DNA of 64,000 nucleotides from Welwitschia mirabilis (GCA_051453625.1 JBOZIK010000001.1:144002507-144066506); one strand, 5' to 3'; counted from the first letter of the stretch, positions 24,647-37,136 are shown. The notes: generated by a model from the letters alone, not told the origin. Numbers and translations: made by a program.

Positions 24647-25217
24647 TAAAATATTAAGACATGAAAAAAATGCATATGATCCTTCATATAGAAAAGGAAA
24701 ATATCATTAGTCGAAAAAAACAATGCATAAGAATCAAATCAAAAGGATAATTCATTTATTCTTTTAAATGGAACTTATAGTTCATATGAAAGATTTTCTA
24801 TAATTAATAAGTTTATGAATTAGTCAATATCATCCTGAAGATATCAATGGCATATTAGAATTTGTAAAATAAATTCAATATCCTATGACACAACATAAAA
24901 TATGAGTACCTAATTATTCTAATGCATGTTCTAGTTACTTGACGAATTAAATTCATAAATAAATCTCATTAATCAAACATGTAAAGAAATTCCTCTACTC
25001 AATTCCTCATCTTGGTTTAAGTTTAATGGAATGAATAATTACAACCAAAAAGAAAAAGCAAAATATTTACTATAACAATAATATAAAATAGGATAATAAA
25101 AGATCAAATGTAATACTCCATTATGGAACTAATTTTTTTAAGATAAAAAGCGACAAGATAAGAATAGTAAATAAACCTATTTAAAATAATAAAGGTCTAA
25201 TGACTATTATTTAATGG

Positions 25218-25234
25218 AGAGTTGATGAATATTT
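25218..25234. repeat. left target-site duplication of the L1 insertion
   Basis: AGAGTTGATGAATATTT, 17 bp, identical to 27911-27927. Confidence 0.85.
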
Positions 25235-27910
25235 TTTTAGGAAAGAATGATTTCAATTACCGCATAATCATTTAAGTATAGACCCAGGAAAAACCACCAA
25301 GAAGAGGTAGTGGCCTTATTCCAAAGAATTACCTTTTGCCCAAAGAAGAAGGGGCTGATCGCAGAGCCAAAATGCGATAAGGGATGAAAGGACATAGCAG
25401 GACTTCCCTCTTAAGCAGGCATTTTTTTGGAGGGCCAACATCGAGAGACAACCTGAGATACCAGCTCAAAAATGAGTTCTACTAGAAAGATTAGATCTAA
25501 AGAAGGAAGGTAAGCATCTATAAAGGAATATAGGTTAAGAGGACTGAGTACTATTATACTTTCTATCAAGTAGGATAGAGCTGAAAATAGACGTCATTGC
25601 GAGGCCTGTGCCTTTTATTCCCTAGTTTTGTTGCTAAAAACATAGACTGTGAATCTTTCCTTTTGTACAATGAGACTAAGGAAGGAAAAAAATACATTTG
25701 ACATAGTAGGAAATGTCAAGGATTGACTAAGAGCAATCCTTCAAGAGAGCTCTGCTAGCACTAAGAAGAGTGGGGGAAATTAATTGGTGGAGTGTTCAGG
25801 CTTGAAGGCATGATGGATATTAATATAATTTCATAATTTCCTATTCACTAGAGTGTCTTTTATGATATTATTACCTGTTAATCACATCTAAAGATCAAAT
25901 TTGACCTTCTTGAAGTAGGACTGAGCACTAAAGGAAGAATTCCTAAAGATCAGATTATTCCTTTATCTCCAGATGCTATAGATTAATGAGGTAAGGGTTT
26001 CTCTTATTATGTAGGATGCCATCTCTATCTCCAAATGCTTAAATATCTATGATTTCATCTCTAATAAAGAGAAAAAGCAGCAATGTGGAAGATTTCAAAT
26101 GAAAAAGTCCCAGGCCCAAATGATTTCTCAGCAGCCTTATCTAAAAAATATTAGATTATTATGGGTCCTCTGGTGATAAAAGTAATCAAGAGTTTTTTCC
26201 TGCAATAGATTACCTCTAGTGCTAACTAAATTCAACTACATTAATCCTCATTCCAAATGAGATTAATGCCCTTTGTGCTTCCAAGTTTAGTCTTATAGCT
26301 TGTTGCAATGTCATCTATAAATGCATTTCTAATATTATTATGGCACATTTAAAAGAGGTTATCTCCTTCTTAGTAGGCCAACAAAAAATATGAAGCCTTC
26401 TTAAATGGGAGAAGAATTTCACGCAATGTCCTTCTTGCCCAAGAAATTTTTTAAAACTATGGTAGAAGGCATATTAATCCTAGGTACACTATTAAAGTGG
26501 ACCTTTCGAAAGCATATGATTTCATAAAATGGGATTTCTCTAGCAGTTGCTTGTCCATTTGGGATTTCCACTCTAATTTGTGTAATGGATCATGTCATGC
26601 ATAAGTACTGCAAGCTACTTCATCCTCATTAATGAAGAGTTGGGTGGATACTTTAAAGGTAAGAGGGGCATAAGATAAGGAGACCCCATGTCTCCATACT
26701 TATTTACCTTAGTGATGGAGTACTTTGGTAGAATTCTAAGCACCCTCACTGCTTCAAAGTCTTTTAGGTATTAGCTAAAATGCAAGTCCATAAAGCTATT
26801 ACATCTTATGTTTATAGATGACCTCTTGTTATTTTACAAAGGATACATTGAATCAGCCAGAGTCCTCAACCAAGCCCTCCAACAATTTGCTTAAGAATCA
26901 AACCTTAGAACTAATCTAGCCAAATCTCAGGTTTATTTTATAGGTGTGGGTCTTTTAGCTAAGTAAGCTATCCTTCAGGAATTTTAGTTTGGGGAAGTAT
27001 TCTTGCCATTTAAATACTTAAGACTCCCTCTCACTTCTAAGTCCATATCTGTCAATGAATTCCTCCCATTAATAGAAAAATAAGAGCCAGAATTTACTAT
27101 TTAGATCACAAATTTTTGTTGTATGGGGGAAGATTGGAATTGGTTAGATCAATTTTATAGAGTATCCACTTGTACTAGTGTCAAATTTTCATCTTACCAA
27201 AGAAAATATTGAAGGTGATTAATTCTCTTTGTAGGTCTTTCTTATGGTCACATAAAGATAGTTCATGCAAGGCCTTAGTAGCTTGGCATAAAGTATGCTC
27301 TCTAAATCTAGAAGGAGGCCTTAGACTATAGGACCTCTACCTCTACAATAGAGTAATCATTTTGAAAAATCTTTGGGATCTAGCCAATAAACAAGTCTCC
27401 CTTTGGGTGAAATGGGTGCATGTAGTGTACTTAAAGGACACTGACATTTGGACCATCCCTCTTAAAGTACCCTTCTCTTAGGCATTTAAGAAGATACTCA
27501 AAATAAGAGAAATAACCTTGAAGTGTATACAAATCACAAGTCATCATATGGTGTGAAAAGGACCAGCCCCTTCATTCTCTATTTGTACTTCATATCAGCT
27601 TCTTTGCCCTTCGCACCCCAAGTTGAGCTTGTACCACATCCTGTGGAGTAGATACAGTGAGCCTAGACATTCGTTTATTGCTTAGTTACTAATGCATAAT
27701 AGGCTGATGACAAAAAAAAATCTTCTCAATCTTGGTCTTTTATCAAATCCATCTTGTATTTTTTGTCGTAGCTCAGTTGAATTCAAGGAGAACCTCTTCT
27801 TTATTTGCCCCTTCTCCAAAGAGATTTTCAGTAATATAACCCAATTCTTGATGCTCCCTTGGGCTAAGGTGCTTCAGTGGATTGAAAGAAACTTAAAGGC
27901 TAGAACTTTA
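25235..27910 (+). mobile_element. L1-type LINE insertion, truncated at both ends
   Basis: 2676 bp between perfect 17-bp direct repeats. On the plus strand, with many stops and shifts: KVPGPNDFSA (26101-26136), IACCNVIYKCIS (26296-26340), KVDLSKAYDFIKWDF (26490-26537), GIR-stop-GDPMSPYLF (26663-26710, where the family has GLRQGDPLSPYLF), the catalytic box FIDDLLLF (26806-26835, family FADD/YADD), LPFKYLRLPL (27005-27045, family LPFRYLGVPL) and a zf-RVT module with CIFC (27692-27830). It lacks ORF1, the endonuclease and any 3' tail: the insert ends straight after ERNLKARTL with no poly(A). The left 850 bp, before RT, are the decayed linker between endonuclease and RT. Confidence 0.85.
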
Positions 27911-27927
27911 AGAGTTGATGAATATTT
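27911..27927. repeat. right target-site duplication of the L1 insertion
   Basis: Second copy of AGAGTTGATGAATATTT, immediately after the LINE sequence. Confidence 0.85.
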
Positions 27928-28860
27928 ATAAATGCCAAATATATAAGATTCTTAACTCTAATTTCCATAATTAAAAGTAAGAAGATGAAATAAAAATAAA
28001 AATATATAAATAACTAAAATGAATTTTGATATTATAAACCTAAATGAGATGAGTAAATTCAAAAAAGATAGTTAGCCTTTATTAATAAATACATTAGAAA
28101 CTAAATGTCTTTGAACTAATTAATTAAAAACCATGCATGTCATTTTATCCATGGGGTAATATCATCATATTTAATTAGATAATATTAAGTAATACATAAC
28201 TTTGACAAGTTGGATGAGATTAAGTAATATTTAACATTAACATGTTCAATGAGAAATTGATTGATTGATTAAATGAGAAGAAGACATGATGGCTATGATA
28301 TATTTACCTACCTAAGGTGAGTGATTTTCTTACTTATGTTAGCAAGATTAATTACATGCATCACTTCCTCATGTTAGTTTATTCTTAATCCTTCATAGAT
28401 TCATAATTATATTTATGTAATTTAAAATATGCTTTGAATTAAAATATCCTATGAATTAGAAGAAAATATCTTTCTTTATGCATGAAATTCCATATCATCA
28501 TGTATCATGATGAGAAAAATTTCTTCTAAATCCAATGAACAAGGAAATAAATATTTTATGGATCAAGTAAATTTTCAAATTAAGAAAGATAAAAGTAATG
28601 ATAGAGTAAAAACTACCCTTTTATCATTTTTGGTTTATGAATGAGAGTGCATGTACTTATTCATATGCATGTTAATTTTAAAATCCATAATATAAATCCC
28701 AAAAAAGAAAAGTCAAAGTTAGGTATAGTACATTTAATCCTTATTCACTTATTTTACCAACTACAGTTATCATGTAGTTCTTATCAAGTTTTTTTACTTT
28801 TTAAGTCTGGATAAGACACTTATAAAAATGAATAAGACAAATATTCACTTGGCAACATGT

Positions 28861-29540
28861 AATTATTTTATTATTATTTTTTATACTTTTACTTTTCTAG
28901 TTTAGTAATTTCATGATGTAATGTAGGATGCTTATATATGACATGATAGAAATTTAACACTTCAGGGAAAAGAAAATGTCAAACTCAAAACTTTAGTGAT
29001 CGTAGTTCCTCTAGAGTTATAGCTATCATGAGAACCCAAATGAATGATTTAACATTTTAATGAATGTCATTTATTGATTTCTTTTATCATGAATAATGAA
29101 TAAAAATTTTCATAAACATTACTATTATTATTATTTTAATTACAATTAAACGATAAAAACCAAAATTCAATAAAATTACCAAAAATTAAGACTAATTACT
29201 TCAAGGTTTATAAAAATATTTACAAGGAAAAAAATTAAGAATATCATACATCTTTAATATCATTTTTAATAGAAATAGAAAGGGAAAAAATATGTGTTTA
29301 TTTGAAAATAAAAGTCAATGATATTCACCACCATAAAGACTTTGATCAAAGAACTTTTTATATTAAAAATTAAATACAAGAAGCATCATATAATGCTATG
29401 GTAAATTAAATTTTTCTAAACTTTTAGTAATTAAATGTTCACATAATATGTGATATAATAGATCATTACAAACTCTTATTCATTTTGGATTCTTAAACTT
29501 TAGAACTTAATTAATTTAAAGGGAAATCACACTAGGTATG
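28861..29540. other. unassigned AT-rich DNA
   Basis: No frame, element end or RNA gene recognised. Confidence 0.5.
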
Positions 29541-29700
29541 AGCTTCCATGTCTTGGAAATAAGTTACAGCCAAGAACTAGATATTCAATGGCTAGCTTCT
29601 TGATATAGGCACATCCTTGGGAAACAAAATTAAAATGAGTTTGAATTAGTTAGGACTATTGTGTAAAAAATAAAAATAGTCAAGTGTAATTGTCATCTTG

Positions 29701-29915
29701 GAAATAAATTATAATATACTTTATTTAGAAAGAAGTTACAATGTATTTAAAAGGAAGTTATAATATGCTTTATTTAGAAGGAAGTTACAATAATTTTTAT
29801 TTAGAAGGAAGGTACGATGTATTTAGAAGGAAGCCATAGTATGATTTATTTAGAAAAGAGTTACAATGTATTTAGGAGGGAGTTATAATATGATTTATTT
29901 AAAAGGGGGTTACAT
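29701..29915 (+). repeat. irregular tandem array of 22- and 27-bp units
   Basis: About eight units alternate between a form with GTTACAATGTATTTA and one with GTTATAATATGATTTATTTA, each ending GAAG or AGGG. Units differ by point changes and small indels. Confidence 0.8.
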
Positions 29916-29972
29916 ATAGTGAGGAGTTTCAAATTTGTTATTATTAGAGGATTAAGATTCCTTTTAAAGCCT

Positions 29973-29980
29973 TATAAATA
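29973..29980 (+). promoter_or_regulatory. TATA box of the LTR-like block
   Basis: TATAAATA followed by GAGGAGTGTGG; good match to plant TATA consensus, directly downstream of the repeat array. Confidence 0.5.
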
Positions 29981-30260
29981 GAGGAGTGTGGTAGGTTTAA
30001 GGGCATAAGTAATAAAAGTAAAAGTGAGGCTTTGAACCCCATTATTAAGGAAAGCTAGAGAAAGCTTCACTGAACATAATTTTAGTTTGTAAGCCTATGT
30101 TTTTTATTACCTCCAATACTTTATTTTCTTGTGCAGTTCTTCTTTCTTTTTTATTCCTCACTAGATACACAATTTGGATTGTGATCTTGGGTTTTATTTT
30201 ACTTTAGCTCTGTATCACTTCTATGCTAGTAAGGGCTCCTCCTAGATTTTTAAAATAATA

Positions 30261-32600
30261 ATAATAGTAATATTAATAATTTTAAAAGTATAACTATATC
30301 ATTTAATGTTAATTTTTATTATATCTTTCTTAATCCAAATTAATAGTGAATTTTTGTCACACCTAAGACCCTACATGTCTTTTATGCAAATAACGTCTCT
30401 TATAGATGAATCTCATCCAAGATTAAATCTAAATCTTGAATGATCCTATCATTTAAGTATCTAGTATTATCCACTTTCTTGAGAATGGTTGGTCCAAGCT
30501 ATGACATGTTAAATATTTAAAACCCAAAATAATAATTTAAATAAGTAGTATAATAAATCAAAGCCAAAAGTAAAATTGACAACAAAAAGTATCTTGATTT
30601 ACGTTTTCCATTAATAAGCCTAAAATATTAACTAAATTTAATGTACTTAAACATAATATGATGTAAAACTCTAACTATAAAGATATAAATTATAAAAATC
30701 ATACGAGGGTTTGAGGATTTCATGTTATTCTTTTGAAATTTTTATTATGACAAGGAGATGATCCCACTTGAAAAGCATCATTACTTGTTAAGTAATAGGC
30801 TTAGAATTGGATCTATGAATACAATGGGGGATTGTTTCAGTATTTCTTTCTAAAGCCTTTTTTCCATGTTTCAAAATTTGGGTGTGATTGTTTCATGAGG
30901 AAAAATCCTAAGTAATTCTAAGGTTTATTTTATACTTTCATTGATATTTGATGTACGTTTGCATTAGTAGTTAATAAAGTTTAATATTTGATAGTTTATT
31001 TATAATTTTCCTTCTACTATTACCGCATTTATGATTTTTAAAATGAAATGATAATATCTAATGATCTTTTAATACATCATTAATTAGATGAGTTTTATAA
31101 TTACTTGTTAAGGTTTTAAGATAGTGGTGATTGATGTATTAGGATTTATGGCATCTTTATGATTTTTTAATCTAAAATTAAATTGTGACATGATCCATTC
31201 TTAAATTGTGGTGATATTGTTCTAATATGACAAATTATGTTTTTTAATTTAATGCCTTCTAATATTTGCATAAACTAGTTCATTACTTTTCTCATAACTC
31301 TTTTCACATTATAATCACATATCATTTGGATTAAAGAAATTACAATGATCTTTATATCTTTCTTTATTTTGGAATTTTTTGAAATTACCTTATAATAATG
31401 GTTACATCCATTTATTCAAACCAAAGAATTAATCCACTACTTTTGCTTATTGGATGGATTTTATAAGTTGTTTACAATTAATATTTGATTTGATCTAAAC
31501 AAAGTTGAAAGTAAGAATTTAAACTTCCTTATAGTCCTTGTGAAATATCAATAATTAGGGTTACCTTGGTTAAATCTACTACACTATGTCATAGAATGTA
31601 GGGCGTATCTCTTCTTAATTAAGAAGAATACTTTACACTAAAACAATTCTCAAGGATACATCCATAGAGATTCAAATTTCTCATTAAGGTTTTGAATATG
31701 TTTTTAAAATTGACAATAGTATGAATGACATTTTACTAGAAACCAAATGCAAGGATTACATGTCATTCTCCCATTTGAAAATAAAGGCTTTTATGCTAAT
31801 ATCCATTTGAACACTAGTCATGTACAAGTAGTAGTTAATAAAGACAATAAATTTAATTCATCTAGAGGTATCTTGCAATTTTACAAGTAAAATATTTTCT
31901 CTAATCTCTCATCTAACAAGGCCTTTGTCATACTAACATTCAATAATATTGTGGAAACTTTTGTTTACACCTAACACTCTTGAGTTATCCTATGAATAGT
32001 GTAATCAATTCCTAAAGTTCTAGTTATGTAAGAATAAATATCTCTTTTCTTATATTATAATATTTATTCCTACACTAACACATATGAATATTGGAATTCT
32101 AGTTATATACCAATTTTTTTTAGTTTTTACATTGATTAACTAATACCTTATTAATATTAACACACATTTTCAATAAAGGGCATGTACGGTAGGAATAGTG
32201 GAAGGAAAGGTAGCAAAGAGTCTAAGGTTCTTATAAGTAGGGCATTTTTTACAGCATTTGGTGGTAAAGGGAGGGGAGGCCACTATGAGAGGCCCTAGCC
32301 TCAATGGTTTAGATAGTAGGAGGAGAAGATATCTCTTAGTTTAGAGATATGATGTAGGATGAGGAAGATGGTAGGAGTCCTTTCTCAAATGAGGGTAATA
32401 GGGCAGGATTATGGAGTTTTAAAAGCTTGGCAGCAACAATAATAGGAGCACTGGTGAAAGCTGTGAAGAGAGTCATGGATTGAGGATGAGAGCAAAAGTA
32501 GAGAAAAGTGATAAAGGGTTTCAATGGTGTTTTCTAGGTGTTACTAGCTTTTTTTTCTAAGAGGGTAAAATATTCAGGATAAAGTCCTTCACTCAGCATT
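30261..32600. other. unassigned AT-rich DNA
   Basis: I tried to read parts of both strands (for example 31500-31990) for copia or gypsy domains and saw nothing convincing. The stretch 32200-32600 is purine-rich on the plus strand and may be the 5' untranslated part of the L1 remnant that follows; the 62-residue frame at 32336-32524 is its antisense. Confidence 0.45.
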
Positions 32601-34130
32601 GTATTAATGTAAAAGAAAGGCTAAATTTTAGTTTGACAAGTCACTTTGTATCTTTAAGCCCCCACCCAAGTACAAAAGCAATTTGAAGATAGGTTGCCTT
32701 AAGATTGACACGCACCTAATCTATGCAAGTGATACCCTTAGTAGAGGGACTAGTTTTGTTTAAATTCAAATTTGAAGAGGATGTAAATAGCATGATGGGA
32801 TGAGGTCCATGGTTTTTTAAGGTAAGAGGTCTTACCCTTGCACAATGGAAGCCAAGGAAGGATTTTATGAAAACCTTCCACAAGCTGCCAATTTGAGTAA
32901 GGTATCAATTTAACACTCTAAAACTAAGATTTTGTATACAAATTAGTGGGGCAGTTTGGAAATCTAATAAAAATAGATCTAATAACTATTAATAAGACAA
33001 GAATGGTCTCGATGAAATTTTGTGCTTAGATAGATGTGAACCTAATGAAAAGGTTGTGTGAGTTTGAGATATTGCACACTTTTAAGATAGATAAAGTGAA
33101 GGAGGAATATGAAAATTTACCCCCATCATGTAATTTGTGCAAGTTGATGAATTACATGAAAATAATTTTCCCCCAAAACAAAAGACTAAACTTGTGAGTA
33201 GTATGAAATAAAAGGGAATAGTTAGAAAACCTACAATAGTGTGACATATGAAATGTGTGAAAATGATTGCCACAAATAAGAGGAATTCAAATTCTAAAAG
33301 GATAAAGACAAATTTTAGCCAAGCATAAGGAGAAGAAAACTAGACAGAGTGATAAAGCCATAGGACCAGAAGTGAAAAGATCAAAAAAATAACCCCTTTC
33401 TTAGAGAGGGAAAAGAACAGAAAGACCCGCTCCTACAAAAAAATCAAAACAAAGGTAAAACCTAGATACAGTTCTTTAGGGTATTGAAAAGCAATTACTC
33501 AAAAGCTTTAGATATAACAAGTGAAAAATAAACAAAAAAGAAAAACTATATCATGTTGACCTCTAGATGGAGGAAGAGCATGAAAAGAGACAACAAAAAA
33601 TGTAGTAAATAGATATCAGAAAGTCCTAGTTAAAATGTTAGAAAAATCATTCAAAAGGAGGACTAAATGAATATTTCAAGTTGGAATATTAAAAGAACAA
33701 AGGGGCGGATGAAAAGCCAGGGTCCCTAGTTAATTATCAATTAATTATAAGTCAGATCTAACTTACTTACAACAGATAAAAGTCCAATCACATAATTGTT
33801 TTGAAAGGATGAGTAGAAGATGGTACATAAACTGAGAGCCTATTCTTAGATTGTAATACTATTTAATAAGAAACANNNNNNNNNNNNNNNTGAAGCGAAA
33901 TAAGTAACTATAGATTTCCAAAATAGAGGATTAATGGCTAATTAATGTGTACAACCCTAAGAGTAGGGGAAAGAATCAAAATATGGAAAAGGCTAGAATA
34001 CAAGCTAAGGAATGGATGATGCATTCTTATAAGGCACTTCAACAAAATGATATTAGAATGGGAAAAGATGAGAACGACAAAACAAAACCCAACAGTAGCT
34101 AAGATTCTAGAGGACTTCATGACAAATCAA
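32601..34130 (+). pseudogene. second L1-type LINE remnant: ORF1 and start of ORF2
   Basis: Plus strand. A DUF4283-type gag domain is recognisable at about 32760-33150 (FKFKFEEDVNSMM, GGPWFF, LAQWKPRKDFMKTF, then PPSCNLCKLMNYMK as a degenerate CCHC knuckle at 33118-33150). ORF2 begins at 33667 with MNISSWNIKRTKGRMK, matching the MNxxSWNxRGLN start of plant L1 endonucleases, and VYNPKSRGKN at about 33945 fits the endonuclease VYxPN region. Several in-frame stops and a 15-N gap. The RT part is absent; the element is cut at about 34130. Confidence 0.75.
33876..33890. other. assembly gap (15 N)
   Basis: 15 N inside the LINE endonuclease region; a sized gap. Confidence 0.9.
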
Positions 34131-34865
34131 GATCTAATTAACTTACCCCTTCGAAAAGATCTAATTAGGTAGGGTGGTTGAGTTGAGCTCATGATTCCTC
34201 TATATTGTACCCAAATCATGATGGGCAACTACACTAGCATTAGGTCAACTAAATGAGCACATATATGCTTTAAAGCAATTAGTTAGCTTTTCTAGTTATC
34301 AAACATCTATCGTCTATTGTCCATTCTTAGTTTATATGTTAGAGTTCATTAAATGAAATCATTTTGAAGACACCCTTACTTTGTCAAGGTTAAAATTGGA
34401 ACATCACAAGTTTGTAGACCTATGTGATAATCAAATTGATTATGAAACCTAAAAATAAGGCAAATATGCCACTCAATTTTGTGAGTATTGTAGGGTTAAT
34501 TTATCACCAAAGATACTATAAAATTTGGTATAACATTCTTATATTTTTTAACTTTAGTTTCTAGTATCATCTACAATTTATTAATTATAAGTTAATTGCA
34601 TAAACTTCATGTAATGCCACCTTTCCTCTGTGCTATGTTATTCATTTATTAATTTAATTTCATATAGATTTTCCTTGCATATTATTTGTTTATTAAAAAT
34701 TATTATAGTCGCTTAGCTATTTTAGTAACAAGTTTACTGTCCCCATTTAATTTAAATCTAGTATAATTTTTCCTCTAATATTATTTATCTTATTAAAAAT
34801 TATTACTTAAATCATTAAAATTGTTATAATCAAATACCAATCCATAGTTCAGGTTCACCCTCCCC
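34131..34865. other. unassigned AT-rich DNA
   Basis: No gene or element recognised between the LINE remnant and the downstream side of the transporter gene. Confidence 0.5.
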
Positions 34866-35100
34866 TTGGATTCCAAGCCTCCTCATAAGCCTCCTCATAG
34901 TGTCATCTTACAAACAAGTTGTGTTAAGGTTGTAACATAGTGAGCAGGTATACACACAGACTTAATTTTTGAATGGACTAAAACCAATGATTATTAAGTC
35001 AAATATTCCAAGCATCCTCAGTCTTATGTTACAATGAAGTTGCATAAGCTTGTAAAATAGTGAGCATTTATAAAGCTGCACTCAAGTTTTGAAAACCAGA
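34866..35100. repeat. diverged tandem duplication downstream of the transporter gene
   Basis: Two related blocks, about 34869-34976 and 35006-35098, share ATTCCAAGC..CCTC, AAGTTG, AAGGTTGTAACATAGTGAGC against AAGCTTGTAAAATAGTGAGC, and a following CACACAG/CTGCACTCAAG. Divergence is high. Confidence 0.6.
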
Positions 35101-35253
35101 GCTCCAATTGTTTATCATATTTCATCTGAGGTTTAAAGGTTGCCCTTACTCTTTGTACCACACGAAGGTTTTGGTGCTCCTACGAATATGAATCAGTCAT
35201 TGTCACATCTGTATAAATCCATTCACGACAAGCATAGCGAAATAAATTTGTTA

Positions 35254-35271
35254 AATCATAAATTTATGATT
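35254..35271. repeat. 18-bp perfect palindrome in the transporter 3' region
   Basis: AATCATAAATTTATGATT is its own reverse complement. It lies about 95-110 bp after the stop codon on the minus strand, likely within the 3' UTR or near the poly(A) site. No perfect AATAAA was seen. Confidence 0.6.
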
Positions 35272-35364
35272 AATCCTCTAACTTTGGGGAAGGGAGAGAA
35301 GCAAATACTTTCTCTCTTTACAATTGGGTCCCCTTCTCCACTTTGGATGCTTACATATGCTCTT

Positions 35365-37136
35365 TCAGTGTTGCAGAGCAGGATTCAACACAAGCTTTGC
35401 ATCAGGCACATAAGAAATCCACATCAATGGAAGCAATGTTGCCATGGACTGAATGAAAATACCCAGTGGCAATCTGGAATAGTTGTCTGGAGACACATCC
35501 AGGAAAGCTGCAAGCACGACACCCATATACCCACTCACAATACTAGAGAAGCACTGCACGGACATGAAGAATGCCATGAGCGATCCTTCACAACCGACCG
35601 GGCACAACTGTGCAAGCAACACAGCAAAAGGGAGAACCTTAAACTGAGCAAGTGCCTCAACAAACGCAGAGGCTGCAATAACATAGGCCTCATTTGATAT
35701 GCCCACCTGGATATTCAGCTGCTTCACTAAGAAAATGTCACCCAACACGCAGACTGCTAAAAGAATTTGGACACAACAAATGAGTTTTCTCATGGGTAGC
35801 TTCTTCAGAAACCTGTCATATACAAAACTCCCCAGTAAAAGACTCATTTGCCCAACAACCTTAGCCAGTCCTAAGGTGCTAGGCTTCATTTTCAAGTGTT
35901 GGGTATGATAGAAAAACATGGTTCCGGATAGAAGTGGTGTTGCTGCATAGGATGCTGCAAACCAAACGAGGGGCACTGAGATTTCTGGTCTCTTAACAAG
36001 CTCTGTCATTTCAGTGAACTGTGACTTGATGCTTTTGCTCAGGGAGGCTTGCTTGCATTCCAAACCAAGAATTTTTGGCAAGGACAGAGATAGGATGTGT
36101 TTCTTTGTTGTCTTTGGGGTTGGATATCTGGCAAAACTAGGGTTAGGGTTTCTTGCACTAGAAACCCCGAAGGATTCCTCTCTGAGATGCATGGAAGTCC
36201 AGAGTTGAATTCCCAAAAGTGACAAAAAGATGAGAAACATGGTCTTCGGTTCTGCCTGGCTTACCAGAAAGGCAGCAATGAGGTTACCCATAAGACTCCC
36301 TGCGGACATAGCCATCCATGTGAAAGACTGCAACTGCCCTGAAACCTTTCCTCTGGACATCTTTCCACACTCTGCAACCAAAGCATCATTCGCCACTTCA
36401 ACAATAGATGCTCCTAGGTTGCTGAGGATCAAGAATACGGTCAGAACTGTAATTGATGACCCCACAACTGGACTCAAGGCAATGAAGCCCCACGAGAATG
36501 CCTGCAAAAGGGCTAAAACATACAAGATGAATGATAAACGTTTCACTATCGCTGAAAAAAGCAGGCAGAAAGGGCAGCAGAGTTGACTGAGAAATGAATA
36601 CCTCCAATGAAAACATAAGGCAAACGATGTGCTCCTTTGAAATAGACAGCATCAGAAACGATCCCATAAATGGGCTTGGCCACCATAGGAAGATTTACGG
36701 TATGCTGCAGGAACTGCAGTGTCCCCGGATTCACTTGCAGGTTGTCTTTCAAGTAGAAATTGAGCGCTAGCCATGGAAAAACCCTGAAACCCTGCAACCA
36801 ATACCCAAATCCGAGAAAACATATTAAATCCCTCCCATAATCCCTTTTCATACCAGAAATCCATCCCTCAGATGCTGTTGACACCAGCTCTGAATCCACC
36901 ACAAAGTTTCTTTCCTCTCTTTCTAATACCTTGGTAAGGCCAAGGCGGTTTTTAGATCCATGCCCCTTCCCATAAAGCCTAGAATTGTTGAAATCCTTGA
37001 AGCAAATAACAGGAAGGGCAGCAGATCTCAAACTGAAAGACTGATTAGCAGGCTTTGGAGCGACAATTCTGCTATGATTAAGTAACAGAGGATGCGAAAC
37101 ATATCCCTGTGAATACAAAATGCAACATCTGTTCAT
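35365..37136 (-). CDS. folate-biopterin transporter family protein (BT1/FBT), probably plastidial
   Basis: Two exons, 37136-36602 and 36512-35365, give 560 residues. FBT/BT1 proteins are major-facilitator-type transporters moving folates or pterins across membranes; several plant members act in the plastid envelope. Residues 1-95 are Ser/basic-rich with no obvious helix, a likely transit peptide. About 12 hydrophobic segments follow, the first at about 104-124 (FLGFGYWLQGFRVFPWLAL). Family signatures: KPIYGIVSDA (154-163), GAHRLPYVFIG (168-178), LSNLGASIVEVANDALVAE (208-226) and CPVGCEGSLMAFFMSVQ (482-498). A hydrophilic loop (289-345) divides the two halves. Exon 2 is open for 382 codons, base composition is GC-richer than all around, and no disabling change is seen, so it is probably functional. 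Other FBT paralogues transport untested substrates, so substrate is inferred. The start is uncertain; see the 5' leader entry. Confidence 0.92.
36513..36601 (-). other. intron of the transporter gene (89 bp, phase 1)
   Basis: Donor ATTGGAG/GTATTC and acceptor TATGTTTTAG/CCCTTTTG. Joining them turns G and CC into Ala179 and gives YVFIG-ALLQAFSWG, which fits the family's YxxIGVLLQxLSWG. A downstream AG (TTTTGCAG/GCATTC) is stronger by sequence but would shift the frame, so the upstream AG is chosen. Unspliced, exon 1 runs into a stop after 18 further residues. Confidence 0.88.

Larger units (their letters stand above)
24170..28860 (+). repeat. dispersed repeat copy 1, split by a LINE
   Basis: 24170-24540 aligns with 60060-60480 (shared landmarks include CATAAGCTTGGATTTCA against CATAGGCTTGGACTTCA), 24980-25020 resembles 62230-62280, and 28600-28860 aligns with 63020-63300, in the same order and orientation. 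The L1-type LINE at 25235-27910 lies inside. The related copy 2 begins TGTAAC, typical of plant LTRs, so this may be a long LTR or non-autonomous element; ends of copy 1 are not defined. Confidence 0.55.
29541..30260 (+). repeat. LTR-like promoter block
   Basis: Holds an irregular array of GAAGTTACAATGTATTTAGAAG-like units (29701-29915), then a clear TATA box (TATAAATA, 29973-29980) followed about 25 bp later by transcribed-looking sequence with GTGAGGCTTTG and a pyrimidine-rich end. This order (repeats, TATA, short leader) is typical of a plant LTR, possibly solo. No partner LTR, primer-binding site or target duplication was found, so edges are uncertain. Confidence 0.4.

Noticed and set aside
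31500-31990. Copia polymerase remnant
   Set aside because: Some phrases looked promising, but no conserved motif order could be found in any frame.
35140-36586. Plus-strand open frames (35140-35697, 35699-35908, 36014-36208, 36230-36586) up to 185 residues
   Set aside because: They lie antisense to the transporter exons, have no recognisable domain, and follow from the GC-richer coding strand.
36513-36601. A frameshift mutation breaking the transporter gene
   Set aside because: GT and AG at fitting places, phase and family alignment (IG-ALLQAFSWG) make an 89-bp intron a better explanation.
36398-36667. Minus-strand 89-residue frame overlapping the transporter intron
   Set aside because: Third frame across the exon-intron junction; the family alignment supports the other two frames joined by splicing.
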